A stretch of DNA of 64,000 bases from Bifidobacterium thermophilum (GCA_000741495.1 JGZV01000001.1:1-64000), one strand, 5' to 3'; counted from the first letter of the stretch, positions 1 to 10,153 are shown. Notes: generated by a model from the letters alone, not told the origin. Program-made: numbers and translations.

Positions 1-250
1 CAATTGACTATAAAAGAAGTAGTACAGACACGACTCTTGAGTTCTCAAACCACCACCCACACACCCCGCAAAACCACACCCCCCGAACGAAGGCCGGCCC
101 GCGAGCGCAGCAAGAGAACAACATACACCACCCACCACACCCACGCAACCCCCACCACCACCAAACACCCCACAAACCCCCCAGAAAACCAACCAAACAC
201 CGGCGTGTCGAAAACACCCACACCACACCCAACAACACCAACCAAACACA
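1..250 (-). other. A/C-rich intergenic DNA, possible rRNA operon leader
   Basis: No credible gene is seen. The plus strand is almost devoid of G and T between about 50 and 250, giving a spurious Thr/Pro-rich reading frame. Read on the minus strand, the part nearest the left edge contains TTTGAGAACTCAAGAG (about 36-51). This resembles the GAGAACTCAA element common in actinobacterial 16S rRNA leaders, and it is followed by an AT-rich stretch. I infer that a 16S gene may begin just left of the window and be transcribed leftwards. This is inference only, because no rRNA sequence is visible inside the window. Confidence 0.35.
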
Positions 251-267
251 ACCGTCTAGCACAATTG

Positions 268-308
268 CAAGATCCCGGTCAGAGCATTACGCTCTGACCG
301 GGATCTTG
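268..308 (-). terminator. Perfect 18-bp hairpin, likely terminator
   Basis: Arms 268-285 and 291-308 are perfect inverted repeats (CAAGATCCCGGTCAGAGC and its complement) around a 5-nt loop. The hairpin lies 46 bp past the stop codon of the minus-strand zinc-ribbon gene, as expected for its terminator. No clear U-run follows on either strand. Confidence 0.6.
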
Positions 309-353
309 AGCTAGCGATCATCAGAGGGATTCACAGCCCCGGTACGGTGCCGA

Positions 354-3300
354 TCAGTCTCCAAATGAGACTTCAGGCTTACCATCATTCACGGTTACCG
401 TACCTGACAGGGAGAATGAATAATCTTGAGTTTGCGGAGTCCAGGTGTTTTCATCAAACCAATCCTGCTCCTCATACGTCAAGGTCGCTTTGCCGTCTCC
501 GTAATCGGTGCGGAAACTGATTCCGCTTGCATTGATGCCGATGTCTTGCTTGCTGACGGTCGGGAACTTGGTAACAGTCCAAGACATATTACGTTTGCTA
601 TCGGTATTGTAAATATGCTCATTCAGCACGCATGCTTTGGAAGAGGCATCATTGACTTTGCCGCATTTTCCCATCTTCGTCTTGATCGCATCATTGATTG
701 CGGATACCAGCTTGTCTGTCGCTTTGACATCGAGTTGCGCTTCGACCGTGGATTTCGATGAATCGCCCGTCACGTATTTCGTCACTGCAGAAGCAGTGAG
801 ATATTCACTCTTCGGCAGCGAAACCGTGTATGTACCCGGATACACCGTGAACATGAGCGCATCCGAACTTGAATTCGGGTCAGCGTTGCGCTTGGAAACC
901 TTGACGTTGTTCACCAGGACGGTATCAGCAGCGCCGGAATCCTCGACGACAATCGTGGACAGCAGCGGCTTGGACACCACCCACTTGGGGAAGAACAGCA
1001 TGGTATTGCCATCCTTGCGCAGCGTGAGCGTATCTTTGGTTGTCGTTCCATGGACGGAATACTCGATTTGAGCTACCGCTTCGGAACCATTGGCGGACAC
1101 CGAATCGATTTTCGGAGACGACAACGCATTCTTGCCGTTGGCCGACACGGCAGAAGTTAACAAAGCACGCCTGTTCGTGTCGATACCCGGGTCAACGGTT
1201 TTCGACGCGGCATCATAATCACCGGAAGACAGTTGGCTCAAATACGCGTTGGCAGCGTTCTTCGGGTTGAACACCGTCGAGGAAAGCACGCCGATCACCA
1301 CAGCCACCACAACAAGAGCGCCAACAGCGATACCGGCAATCATCATCGCCTTTTTCGCGTTCGGAGACATTGGTTGTGCGGCGGCAGCGCCAGGAACACC
1401 CGGTGCGGTTGGATTCGCGGGAGCAGCCATGGGGACAGCCACCTGGAAAACCTGCGACCCGTTGGCGGTGTTACCGTTCTGCCCGTCACCGTTCGGCGCA
1501 ATGGAAGCCACAGACGAAGGCACAGACGGTGAAGCGCCGCCGGGAACAGCGGCTGCTGGCATAGATGGGTTGGACGAACGCTGGTTCATCGCACGGTTGT
1601 ACTCCAGCACCTCTTTCGGCGTTGGCTGCACCGTGCCGCCAACAACGAATTTCCACAGCTTGGGAACCGAGACGATAACGGACTGGCCGAAGGTGAGAGC
1701 GACAACCTCGACGAGGAAAGACCAGAGCGCCACGATCAGGCAGGACCACATTGCGGGCATGGCGAACACGGAATGTCCTTGTGCGGTACCCCCAACGGAC
1801 AACGCGGCGAACGCATATACCAGCCAAAACAGTCCCGCAGTCAGTGGCGCTTTCCACGCATGCTGCCATCCGGCGTAGGCTGGATCATACATATTCCGGG
1901 CAGCTTCACGAAGACCGAGATACAGCGTGGCAACGACGACCACAAGCACATACAACCAGAACCATCCAAGTCCGCCACTCACCGAAGCAAACTCACCGGA
2001 ACTTCCGAGAAGTCCAACGCTTGCTCCGGCAGCCTCACCGTATACGGCGATTGCGCCAAGCGAACCGAAGCTGAACAAGAATCCGGCAATCATGGGCAGT
2101 ATCGCCGGGAAGAGAAGTATCGATACGGCTTCACCGGAACGGATCGCCACGTAAGCATACAGCACGAGCGCAATAGCGAACGCGAGGATGCCGAACACGA
2201 GCAGTGTTTCGACAACAGTACGCACGAAACCGCGGGCGCGATGGAACCACAGGTGCAAGGCGGTGAATACGTTTGACGCGTCAGGCGTGATTTGCGCGAG
2301 AGCATAACCGATAAGTGCACCGCCTCCGGCGAACAGGAAAGCCGTGAAGAAGGTGCGGACGCTGGTTCCGCTGACTGTAATCGAGGAAATCTGGATGCGA
2401 CCGATCAGGCCAAGGATTTCGTAAACGATACCTGCGGCAACGCCGACGACTGCGGATGACGCGACTCCCATCCATCGCAGGTGGATGGTGTTTTTCCGGC
2501 CGAGCAAGTATACGCCGAAGGCGGTACCCAGGAGGAGGGCGAATCCGGATAATCCTGCGCCCAACCATGCTGATCCGGTCGATGAAGATGAGAAGAATCC
2601 GTCACCTTGGTAGGTGATGGAGAAACCGCCTGCGACGCCTTGGATCATGAAGAAAATGATGGATTGCAGGATGTTCATGTCATGGGTGTTGCCGAACAGA
2701 TTGTCGGATGAGATCGATCCGAAAGCATTGAAGGTATCAGTAATCTGATCAAGCACTGACGAAGATACTGCGAGCGCGAGGATTGCAGTGATGACTGAGG
2801 TCACGAATGCGGCGCCGACACCGATACCGAGTCCAGCTCCACCACTGCGCGCGAGGTTTTCCATATCGATGGGTTGCGCTTGTTGCTGTATGTGTTGCGG
2901 CGGCGCCTGTGGAACAGTTGGTTGAGCGGATGGCGGTTGAGGCATTGTCGGCGTTGAGGAGCCGGACGCGTTGAATTGTTGCGTCGGGTTCGCAATCCCG
3001 GGCGTTGGCAGTTCTACCGTAGGCTGGGATGATGCCGGCATTGCGGGCGTGGGACTATGCAACGGCTGCGTCGCAACCGGCGTCGAATGGTGCGGCTGCG
3101 GCAGGGGCGGCATGCCCATAATCGGTTGTGGTATCGCCGGTACGGTTGCTGGCGTTGCCTGGTTCGACGTTACGTCAGACATGGCGACTGACGGCGTGGG
3201 CGTGGGCGTAGGTGCTTGCGGGACTGCCGGCGCGGGAACCGGCTGGTGCAATGTATCCGCACCTGACACCGATTGTGTCATAGTTGGCCGGATGGCATGC

Positions 3301-3386
3301 TCTTGGTGGTGTGCCAACGGTTTGCCGCATTGATTGCAGAATTTGGCACCTTCAGCGACGACATTGCCGCATTGAGGGCAGTACAT
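354..3386 (-). CDS. Zinc-ribbon polytopic membrane protein with TcaA-like extracellular domain
   Basis: The 1010-residue protein opens with a zinc ribbon (Cys3-x2-Cys6 and Cys17-x2-Cys20), followed by a Pro/Thr/Gln-rich linker to about residue 170. A long block with roughly ten hydrophobic segments runs to about residue 590. A second linker and one more transmembrane helix near residue 690 (MMIAGIAVGALVVVAVVIG) precede the C-terminal domain. That domain matches the plus-strand protein at 6220-7437 at several points: a repeat starting AYLSQLSSGDYDAA, a central LFFPKWVV, and the shared YPGTYTV. The architecture suggests a cytosolic metal ribbon linked through the membrane to an outside domain of the TcaA kind. 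Function is unknown. The start is the ATG directly before the first Cys pair. Confidence 0.8.
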   Translation of the reverse strand: MYCPQCGNVVAEGAKFCNQCGKPLAHHQEHAIRPTMTQSVSGADTLHQPVPAPAVPQAPTPTPTPSVAMSDVTSNQATPATVPAIPQPIMGMPPLPQPHHSTPVATQPLHSPTPAMPASSQPTVELPTPGIANPTQQFNASGSSTPTMPQPPSAQPTVPQAPPQHIQQQAQPIDMENLARSGGAGLGIGVGAAFVTSVITAILALAVSSSVLDQITDTFNAFGSISSDNLFGNTHDMNILQSIIFFMIQGVAGGFSITYQGDGFFSSSSTGSAWLGAGLSGFALLLGTAFGVYLLGRKNTIHLRWMGVASSAVVGVAAGIVYEILGLIGRIQISSITVSGTSVRTFFTAFLFAGGGALIGYALAQITPDASNVFTALHLWFHRARGFVRTVVETLLVFGILAFAIALVLYAYVAIRSGEAVSILLFPAILPMIAGFLFSFGSLGAIAVYGEAAGASVGLLGSSGEFASVSGGLGWFWLYVLVVVVATLYLGLREAARNMYDPAYAGWQHAWKAPLTAGLFWLVYAFAALSVGGTAQGHSVFAMPAMWSCLIVALWSFLVEVVALTFGQSVIVSVPKLWKFVVGGTVQPTPKEVLEYNRAMNQRSSNPSMPAAAVPGGASPSVPSSVASIAPNGDGQNGNTANGSQVFQVAVPMAAPANPTAPGVPGAAAAQPMSPNAKKAMMIAGIAVGALVVVAVVIGVLSSTVFNPKNAANAYLSQLSSGDYDAASKTVDPGIDTNRRALLTSAVSANGKNALSSPKIDSVSANGSEAVAQIEYSVHGTTTKDTLTLRKDGNTMLFFPKWVVSKPLLSTIVVEDSGAADTVLVNNVKVSKRNADPNSSSDALMFTVYPGTYTVSLPKSEYLTASAVTKYVTGDSSKSTVEAQLDVKATDKLVSAINDAIKTKMGKCGKVNDASSKACVLNEHIYNTDSKRNMSWTVTKFPTVSKQDIGINASGISFRTDYGDGKATLTYEEQDWFDENTWTPQTQDYSFSLSGTVTVNDGKPEVSFGD

Positions 3387-3509
3387 GGGTATCCTTTCTT
3401 CTCCCTGCTTTTCGTCGAATCGTCACGATGAAAAGCCTGCGTGTCTTCACACGTTAGGATACTTACGACAGCAGAAAATCCGTCATATCAACATTATTGT
3501 TATGATTCG

Positions 3510-4550
3510 CTACTGCAATATCGCCCATGTACTTGCGGAGATATCACGGATGTTGGCTTGTGCGGTACTTGATGAGTTGATGTCTTCACTCATGACTGCG
3601 ATGACATAGTCGCCTCGGCCGGGTTGGGAACCGGTGATATGTTGGCCGTCGTTCGACGCGAATACCATGGCGGAATCGTTCTCAACTCCGGGACTTTCGC
3701 CCGTCTTGTTCGCGACGCTGATTTGCGAAGGCAAGCCCGCCGGGATTTTGCTACGGCGTTGCTGGCCGAGCATCAAGTCAATCATCCGCTGGCTGTATTG
3801 CGCGGAAACCAGCTGTCTGCGGCAGGCGGCGGCGAGGAAATGTCCTTGGTCGTCCACGGAAGTCTGCTTGCCGGTTTTGCCGGTCAGGTCGCCCATTCGC
3901 TGGTTCAAATGCGATTGAGCGAACCCATACTGTTTGGCGATGGTGTTGACGGTATCATACCCGGCTTGGGTGTCCCCTCCCCCAAGCTCATCGACCAAGG
4001 TGTTCGTCGCCTCATTGGAACTCACGGTAATCATCCGCGTGAGCAGATAATCGACTTCGGCGGTGTCAGGAAATGTCCCGTCATGTATGCGCTGGAATAC
4101 GGCGAGCATGACCATAAGCTTGATCACACTTGCCGAATATTGCTGATGGTTGTTGATACTGATCGCCACGCCAGTTGGCAGATCCTCAACGTACACCTGC
4201 CAATGGCCGTCATACCCTGAGATTTTCTGCTGCAACTGGTTGGATAGCGAGTCAAGCGTCTGCTGTCTGTCACGTTTTGCCAGTTCCTGCGGGTCGGCGG
4301 TATTCAAAGGAGTTGACATGGATTGCGGCTGCCGAGCACGTGCAGACGTTGCAGGTGAGGAAGACCTGCGGGCGTTGTGACGGGAGGATACGGACTGCGT
4401 TTGAGCGATCCGATGCGTCGCGTTGGCATGCATGACCGTCGCGGACACCGCTGCCGCCATGCCAATCAAGGCGACACCCACGATAACGGCGACGATACTC
4501 AAGATACGCCGGCGAGACCTAGAACGGACAGTCGTCGAATGCCGAGCCAC
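3510..4550 (-). CDS. Membrane-anchored class A beta-lactamase-fold serine hydrolase
   Basis: The 346-residue protein has a basic N-terminus and a signal anchor at about residues 15-38, then a Ser/Arg-rich linker to about 90 and a class A beta-lactamase/PBP-type domain. All three catalytic motifs are visible: S141-V-I-K144 (SxxK), S177-S-N179 (the SDN position) and K282-T-G284 (KTG). Where true class A lactamases have the deacylating Glu166 (E-P-x-L-N), this protein reads Q-S-H-L-N, so efficient beta-lactam hydrolysis is doubtful. It is more likely a peptidoglycan-interacting serine hydrolase. Its stop lies 123 bp from the zinc-ribbon gene, and it follows the next gene upstream by 6 bp, suggesting one operon. 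Confidence 0.8.
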   Translation of the reverse strand: MARHSTTVRSRSRRRILSIVAVIVGVALIGMAAAVSATVMHANATHRIAQTQSVSSRHNARRSSSPATSARARQPQSMSTPLNTADPQELAKRDRQQTLDSLSNQLQQKISGYDGHWQVYVEDLPTGVAISINNHQQYSASVIKLMVMLAVFQRIHDGTFPDTAEVDYLLTRMITVSSNEATNTLVDELGGGDTQAGYDTVNTIAKQYGFAQSHLNQRMGDLTGKTGKQTSVDDQGHFLAAACRRQLVSAQYSQRMIDLMLGQQRRSKIPAGLPSQISVANKTGESPGVENDSAMVFASNDGQHITGSQPGRGDYVIAVMSEDINSSSTAQANIRDISASTWAILQ

Positions 4551-4556
4551 AGAAAC

Positions 4557-5926
4557 TCACTTTCCGGAAACAAACATCTTCTGCCACACCTGTTTGAGCA
4601 CATTCGACGTCAGTGATGCCGCCTGCTCTTTGGCCTGACCCTCGGTGAGCACCACCACGACGACTTTCTTCGAGCCGTTGGAAACCACCATGTAGTAATC
4701 GTAGGCGTCACCGACGCCCATGCCGCGATGTGCATGCACCGTTGCGCCATCAGGTACAACAACGCCATCCGATGCCAGGTTGTAGTTCAGTAGGCCATCC
4801 TCACCCTTGGCGATGAGCTGCGTCAACATTTTCGCGGCATCATCCGAGGATGTCGTGTTGTCATAACCGTTGTCGGAAGCATTCACGTCACCATAGAGGT
4901 GCCCGAAGCGAGTTTCGTCGTAATCATGGGCATTGAGCCAGCTGTTGAGCATATCCATACCGCCATCGCGGTCGATGAGCGCGTTCGCTTTGCCGTTGTC
5001 CATGGAGGACAGCACCGACTGATACCCGCCAGCGGGGCTTCCCCCAACCAGATCGTAATACGCGAGCCACGGCGGCAAGTACAGTCCTGCGGCACTCATC
5101 GAGTACGAGGCGTTGTTCGACGAATAGCTTTTCAAATTGTCGCTCGTCATCACCGATACCGCCGCACTACCAGACCCACTGTTATACGTGTCGACGATGG
5201 CGTCCATCACCTGCTTGTCCAGAACGCGGGACGCGGTGTCAGATGAAGCGGATCCGCTGGCCTTTGTGGCTGGGGATTTCTTGGGTTTCTTCCCGGCGTT
5301 CTTCTTCTTGCTACTGTTCGCGGTTGCACTCGACGTTACAGTTGCCGTCTGGGTCTGTGAATCCTTGGAATTATTGGATCGCCAAACCAGCACACCGGAA
5401 ATCACCAGCGCGACGGCAACGACAACAGCGACGATAATCAGCACGAAACGACGATTCTTGGCTTCCGTGTTGGTACTTGACATAGCGGCCGGATCGTCGG
5501 AATCCGCAGGGACCGGTGTCGGTGCGGCTGGGCTTGGGGGCGGAAGCACTGGAATCTGGATAGCTGAGTCGGCGACGCAGGTGCCGGCACAGAAGGCGTA
5601 GTCGCACCACCGGCAACCGGCGCCGGCACAGACGGTAACGGCACCGCAGACATCGGGAAAGCCGACATCACCGACGTCTGAGCCGCATCCTGATCAGACG
5701 ACCGTGTTACAGTACCCGGATCGACGTCAAGCGGTTTGCCGCACGCGGTGCAAAACCGTGACGACAGTTCATTGACAGCACCGCACGAAGAACATACGCG
5801 AACGTTCGTTTCCCCGGACGGTTGCGGAATCGATACCTCGCTTTGTGCAAGACTGCTCCCGCAACCGGTGCAGAACTTATCGTCGTCTTCATTCCACCGG
5901 CCGCAGATCATGCAGTGCTTCATCAT
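4557..5926 (-). pseudogene. Double zinc-ribbon protein with degenerate beta-lactamase-fold domain, frameshifted
   Basis: From the ATG at 5926 one frame encodes two zinc ribbons (CMICGRWNEDDDKFCTGC and CSSCGAVNELSSRFCTAC) and a Pro/Ala linker. Around 5540-5600 the sense passes to another frame: the upstream frame runs on as unlikely Arg/His-rich sequence to 5438, while the second frame continues from a similar Pro-rich linker into a transmembrane helix and a 200-residue outer domain ending at 4557. One missing base (or two extra) joins them. The outer domain aligns by eye with the neighbouring class A fold protein but lacks the SxxK lysine (SAAG) and has HRG for KTG, so it would be catalytically dead. 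It may be a live gene with a sequence error; each half looks under selection. Confidence 0.65.
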
Positions 5927-6219
5927 CAATCCCTTGTTCTCAGTCCCCTCGTCTTGCACATGCCGCAGCAAAACGAACTTGAATGCCACAAGTGTATACC
6001 GGCGTACCAACACCCAGCGCGTATCCAAGACACCGATCCGCGGTTACGACACGCCGCATCACGAGTGCCAGCACTTGAACCAGCACGATTCAAGCACCAT
6101 ACGATCCCCAGCCGGCGTCATCGATACGCACATACGGTATCCTTGTTCTTATCGTCAGGCGAACAGCCTGCGACCATATGGGGACGCTCCATACACGATG
6201 AATGGCCAGGGGGATTTTT

Positions 6220-7437
6220 ATGTACTGCTCACAATGCGGTCTGCACCAAGAAGACAACAACCAGGCGCACGCGTGCAATCGTTGCGGGATGCGCATGATG
6301 ACACCAAGCATGACGGGCATGCCGAACAGATCGGAGCATGCCGGCAGCCCACCGGCATCAACACCAGCGGCATCATCTCGCATAACATCACTGCGTTCAA
6401 TGGTGAAACAATGCTCGCAAAACAAGGGGATCATCATCACGGTCATCTGCGCATGCCTGCTGCTGGCAGCCTACAGCTGCTATGCACTGCTCGCACACAC
6501 CGTATTCGCGCCACGCGTCATCGCAGACGAGTATCTGACAGCAATCGCGAACGGTGATTACACAACAGCCACTGAACTTGGCAAACCGAACCTCACAACA
6601 TCACAACAAATCCTGCTTTCCAACCGTGCCGCGAAATCACAGTCAGCGCGCATATCGGAACCACGCGTCACATCCATGACCCGTGAATCGGACGGAACAT
6701 ACACCATAGGAATCTCGTATGAACTGAATCGGAAAACCTACGACGACAGCATCGCCATAGCACGATCCGGATCACAATACCTGCTGTTCAACAAATGGAC
6801 CATCATCCGTCCTCTACTCAAACAGCTGACGTTCAACGCGCCAACCGCACACGACAACTTTGTAGTCAACGACGTTCGCGTATCAACACACCACGCGGAA
6901 ATCACCAGCCACGTCGACGATAGCCGAACGATGGCGTTCACCGCCTACCCCGGCACCTACACAGTCAAAGCCGACACCGGCAAATACTTCAACACGAACG
7001 AACTCACCATCCACCTCAACGCCGACGGCGCCCCATTCGACCGGTATATCGAAATCAAACCGAATGGTGAACTGAAAACCGCCATCACACAAACCCTGCA
7101 CAACGAGCTGAACGAATGCGCAACCATGAAAACACTACGCAAAGACGGATGCCCATTCGGTTACACGCCCATATTCCTCTCAGGAGAAGAACCCGCCATC
7201 ACCAATATCAGCTGGGCCATGGAAAGCTACCCGACCATCGACGACCTTCAGCTCAACGGCACCTACAGCACCCGTTACGACGGCAGAGTCAAACGCGTCT
7301 TCGAAGCGCCAGACGACTTCAACAAAGACATCAGACGCATCTGGACAGATTATGAAACCTTCTCCGTCGACGGAACATACACCATCGACGGGGACAAGAT
7401 ACGGCTTCATATGGATTCGTATGGGTCGTATTATTAG
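6220..7437 (+). CDS. Zinc-ribbon membrane-anchored protein with TcaA-like domain
   Basis: The 405-residue protein begins with a zinc ribbon (CSQC near the start, CNRC about 16 residues later). A Ser/Pro-rich linker and one transmembrane helix (GIIITVICACLLLAAYSCYALL) follow. The remainder is predicted to be outside the cell and is paralogous to the C-terminus of the minus-strand gene at 354-3386 (shared EYL...NGDYTTA and YPGTYTV). The start at 6220 is chosen because AGGGGGAT lies at proper distance and the CxxC motif follows at once. It is transcribed divergently from the zinc-ribbon/beta-lactamase-fold genes, with a 293-bp shared upstream region. Function is unknown; envelope sensing is an inference. 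Confidence 0.8.
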   Translation: MYCSQCGLHQEDNNQAHACNRCGMRMMTPSMTGMPNRSEHAGSPPASTPAASSRITSLRSMVKQCSQNKGIIITVICACLLLAAYSCYALLAHTVFAPRVIADEYLTAIANGDYTTATELGKPNLTTSQQILLSNRAAKSQSARISEPRVTSMTRESDGTYTIGISYELNRKTYDDSIAIARSGSQYLLFNKWTIIRPLLKQLTFNAPTAHDNFVVNDVRVSTHHAEITSHVDDSRTMAFTAYPGTYTVKADTGKYFNTNELTIHLNADGAPFDRYIEIKPNGELKTAITQTLHNELNECATMKTLRKDGCPFGYTPIFLSGEEPAITNISWAMESYPTIDDLQLNGTYSTRYDGRVKRVFEAPDDFNKDIRRIWTDYETFSVDGTYTIDGDKIRLHMDSYGSYY

Positions 7438-7484
7438 GTGACAGGAGTGGAGGGAGTGGTTGTTTCCACCAGAGTGCGGCGGTA

Positions 7485-8165
7485 TCAAAGTCCACAGTGA
7501 CCGGTGTGCCTCCGAATGGTCGGCTCCTCATCGAGCGTGACCAGCGCGTAAGTACGTGGATACGAGATAAAATCCTGAATCAGCGACCATTGACGGCGTG
7601 AGACACCGATTCGTTCATCAGGACGAACCATCAGGACCGGCGCCGCGGGACGCAGCTCTTCCAATCGTGCACGTGCTACAGCATGGCATTCCTCGTCATC
7701 CAGCCATATCAACGGTGATGGGTCATTCTGCCGCCGCTCGAACCGCAGACGAGAACAAATTTGTTCAAATTTGCCGGTCAGCCGCCCTTCTCCCGTCACT
7801 GGGTCATACACTGGATGGTGTGCTCGAGCGTGTAAATCCCAGCCCAACACGGGATCAAGAATCCGATCGCAATACGGTTGCCAAGTGGTCAACCAATTCA
7901 CTTCCGCCACGCTGTCGACGGCGAGCGCATGGATCGCGTTTGCCAATTCGCGCGACCAGTGGATGCGAAAATGGCCTACAGGTACGTTCACTATGCGGTT
8001 GCCCGTCAGCTGGAATGCACGCTCCTCGCTGTACAGGATTGCTCGCGGGTCGTCGGGGTTCAGCCAGCCGGTATGACCGACACCGCCACGACGTTGAATC
8101 TTGTCATCAGGGAACGCGTTCAGCACACCATCGAAATCCGTGAAGATGACCGGACGATCCACCAT
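7485..8165 (-). CDS. HAD-like domain protein
   Basis: The protein of 226 residues starts MVDRPVIFTDFDGVLNAF. The DFDGVLN segment is the nucleophile motif of the HAD superfamily (D-x-D). Later segments such as LTTWQPYCDRILDPVLG and LIWLDDEECHAVA fit motif II and the acidic motif of small HAD-like proteins annotated as putative secreted acid phosphatase or HAD domain. The start at 8165 is favoured by AGGAGGG eight bases upstream. The substrate is unknown. Confidence 0.75.
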   Translation of the reverse strand: MVDRPVIFTDFDGVLNAFPDDKIQRRGGVGHTGWLNPDDPRAILYSEERAFQLTGNRIVNVPVGHFRIHWSRELANAIHALAVDSVAEVNWLTTWQPYCDRILDPVLGWDLHARAHHPVYDPVTGEGRLTGKFEQICSRLRFERRQNDPSPLIWLDDEECHAVARARLEELRPAAPVLMVRPDERIGVSRRQWSLIQDFISYPRTYALVTLDEEPTIRRHTGHCGL

Positions 8166-8603
8166 AATGACCCTCCTGCCCGCAGTGTCGACTTCGCATG
8201 TGCCTGCACGATACCAATTTGAACCTTTGAGTACCGTTCCTGTTCTGTACATGCGAGCATAACATCTTGGTCAGTGTCGCGAGTTGGCAGACAACTCAAA
8301 TTCAGCCTTTGTGCGCTCCACTCTGAGGCTATAAGAATGCCAATGATATTCCAATCGTATATAGGATGCCCATAATGGTAATGCCATAATCGGAATAACG
8401 TTGCCGGAGTCCTAAACAATTACGTACGAACGATTGCGGATGCGTCTGATTCAAGCGCTATAAGCCGAAGCGGACGCGCTCGCAATTCAGGTCAACACCC
8501 GATACATCGCCCGCCGCAACCGGCGATGCTGTCGGCATGCAGCAGACACCCGTCAGTATCCTGCAACGGGTTCATCAGTATCAACCCCGAGGTGCCACCA
8601 GTG
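8166..8603. other. Intergenic region, no gene seen
   Basis: These 438 bp separate the HAD-like gene from the broken SWIM gene. A relatively AT-rich stretch lies around 8330-8430 and may hold a minus-strand promoter for the HAD-like gene. I see no convincing coding frame, RNA gene or repeat. Confidence 0.5.
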
Positions 8604-9844
8604 TTAGCGGGGATTGTCCGCCAGCTCGTTCACCGCTTCGGTTTCCTTCGCTTCGTCGTCGGCATTGCAGTACGGCTCCAACCGTGCGCGCAGCCGATCA
8701 TGCCGGGGGGAACATGCTGATGATGCGGGAAGCCAGGTCGCTGGCAAAATCCTCTCCGAACACGGTTTCTATCCGTCGAATCCATGCTTCCACATACCGG
8801 GCCGAATCGTCACTATGCATACGATACAGTTCGGAATCAGGTTCCAACAGCATGACGTTCAGCCAACTCTTGCAACGTTCGGGATCCGCTTGAGCCACGA
8901 GGTCAAGCAGGTACATCCATGAGTGGTTGTCCGAACCACGGTAACAATATGATGCCGCTGCCTGCGTCAGCTGCTCTTCCCTCAGCAAGCGCTCATATGC
9001 GGGATTATTCCCACCATACGTGATTTCGAATGGATGCCGGTTTGCAAAATCGACGATGATATCGCAATCTTCCTGCCACTGCTCCCCCGAAACCGAACGT
9101 AGCCGTTGAACGTACACAGCTTCAGGCAGCGTGCGAGCCATCAGAATATACATGCGGTACAGGCGTCGCAGACCGGCGCAATCGCTGAGATGCTCGTATG
9201 CCGCTTCAAGAACGGTAAACCAGCCGTGAGGCAGCTGCGTGATATCCGTAGGACGGATGAGCGGAACCATCAACCGCATGTTGGCAACCGTTTCGCCACC
9301 ATTGCCACCGTCACACGACTGTTGTTTGGCGTACGAACCGTTTGAACGAATCAACGAAAACCAAGCGCGACTGCGCATCGGACATCCCCAGCCCGGATTC
9401 CAACACGCGACAGACCGCATCCCAATCCTGTTCATCCAACACGTCCACGGCGTCCCCACTCACACCGCCGGGGAACTGGCTGTGCCAGTACCAACGCACC
9501 GCCTTCGACGCGTCATCCGGAAGCGTGTCACCGGACGAACGCCGATCACGCTCACCCTGACGGTCCGCAATCGTAAGCAATACCGCACCGACATGCTTGC
9601 AATACGAATGCTTCTGACCATACGGGCAGGTGCATGCGGCGGATATCACCATTCCCCGGTGAATGCGGATATCCACATCATAGAATCCGAGTGTGCCCGC
9701 CACCCGGGCATGCCACAGATCACCGTCGTCGGCAGATTGCGCAACGCTAGTGACCATGCCGGCATCTCGGTATCCCCTCGCCCGTTCGAGAATCCGCTCG
9801 TCGAACAGCGACGAAAAATCCTTCAATTGTCCGATTCTTCCCAT
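8604..9844 (-). pseudogene. SWIM zinc-finger protein, two frameshifts
   Basis: The start at 9844 (MGRIGQLKDFSSLF) has GGGAGG upstream. The first frame carries the SWIM motif (CTCPYGQKHSYCKHVGAVLL, C-x-C-xn-C-x-H) and stops at 9311. Protein-like sequence then continues in a second frame (from about SNGSYAKQQ or MRLMVPLIRPTDIT) to a stop at 8698. At a run of six G on the plus strand (8705-8710), removing one base reads on in the third frame as RHDRLRARLEPYCNADDEAKE to a stop at 8604. Both junctions need one base fewer than observed. SWIM proteins of this type are conserved in actinobacteria; their nucleic-acid or protein-binding role is poorly known. Either a decayed gene or assembly errors. 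Confidence 0.65.
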
Positions 9845-10153
9845 ATCGACCTCCCTCACGACGCCGACATTGCCGTATTGCCCACATTATAGCGAACGTA
9901 TGGCCGTATCGGATACGCGATGGCACATCTCAGACTGGCATACGGCACGGGGAGGCACAAGCTATTGCCGAACATTTCGAAAGATGCACGAACAAGCGCA
10001 TCGCGCAGGATTAGACCCGTCCGCCCTCGCTGAACGACGGGCATGACCGGGTGGCGGAAGTCACGTGTACCGTACCGTGTATGCCGTGGCATACAGAACA
10101 CGCAGAACAACTGGGACTTATGACCTCAGCTCTTGCACGTCTCGCCGCCGGGT

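Noticed and set aside
4-297. A 97-codon Thr/Pro-rich plus-strand frame
   Set aside because: It results from the A/C-rich strand bias and ends inside the terminator hairpin.
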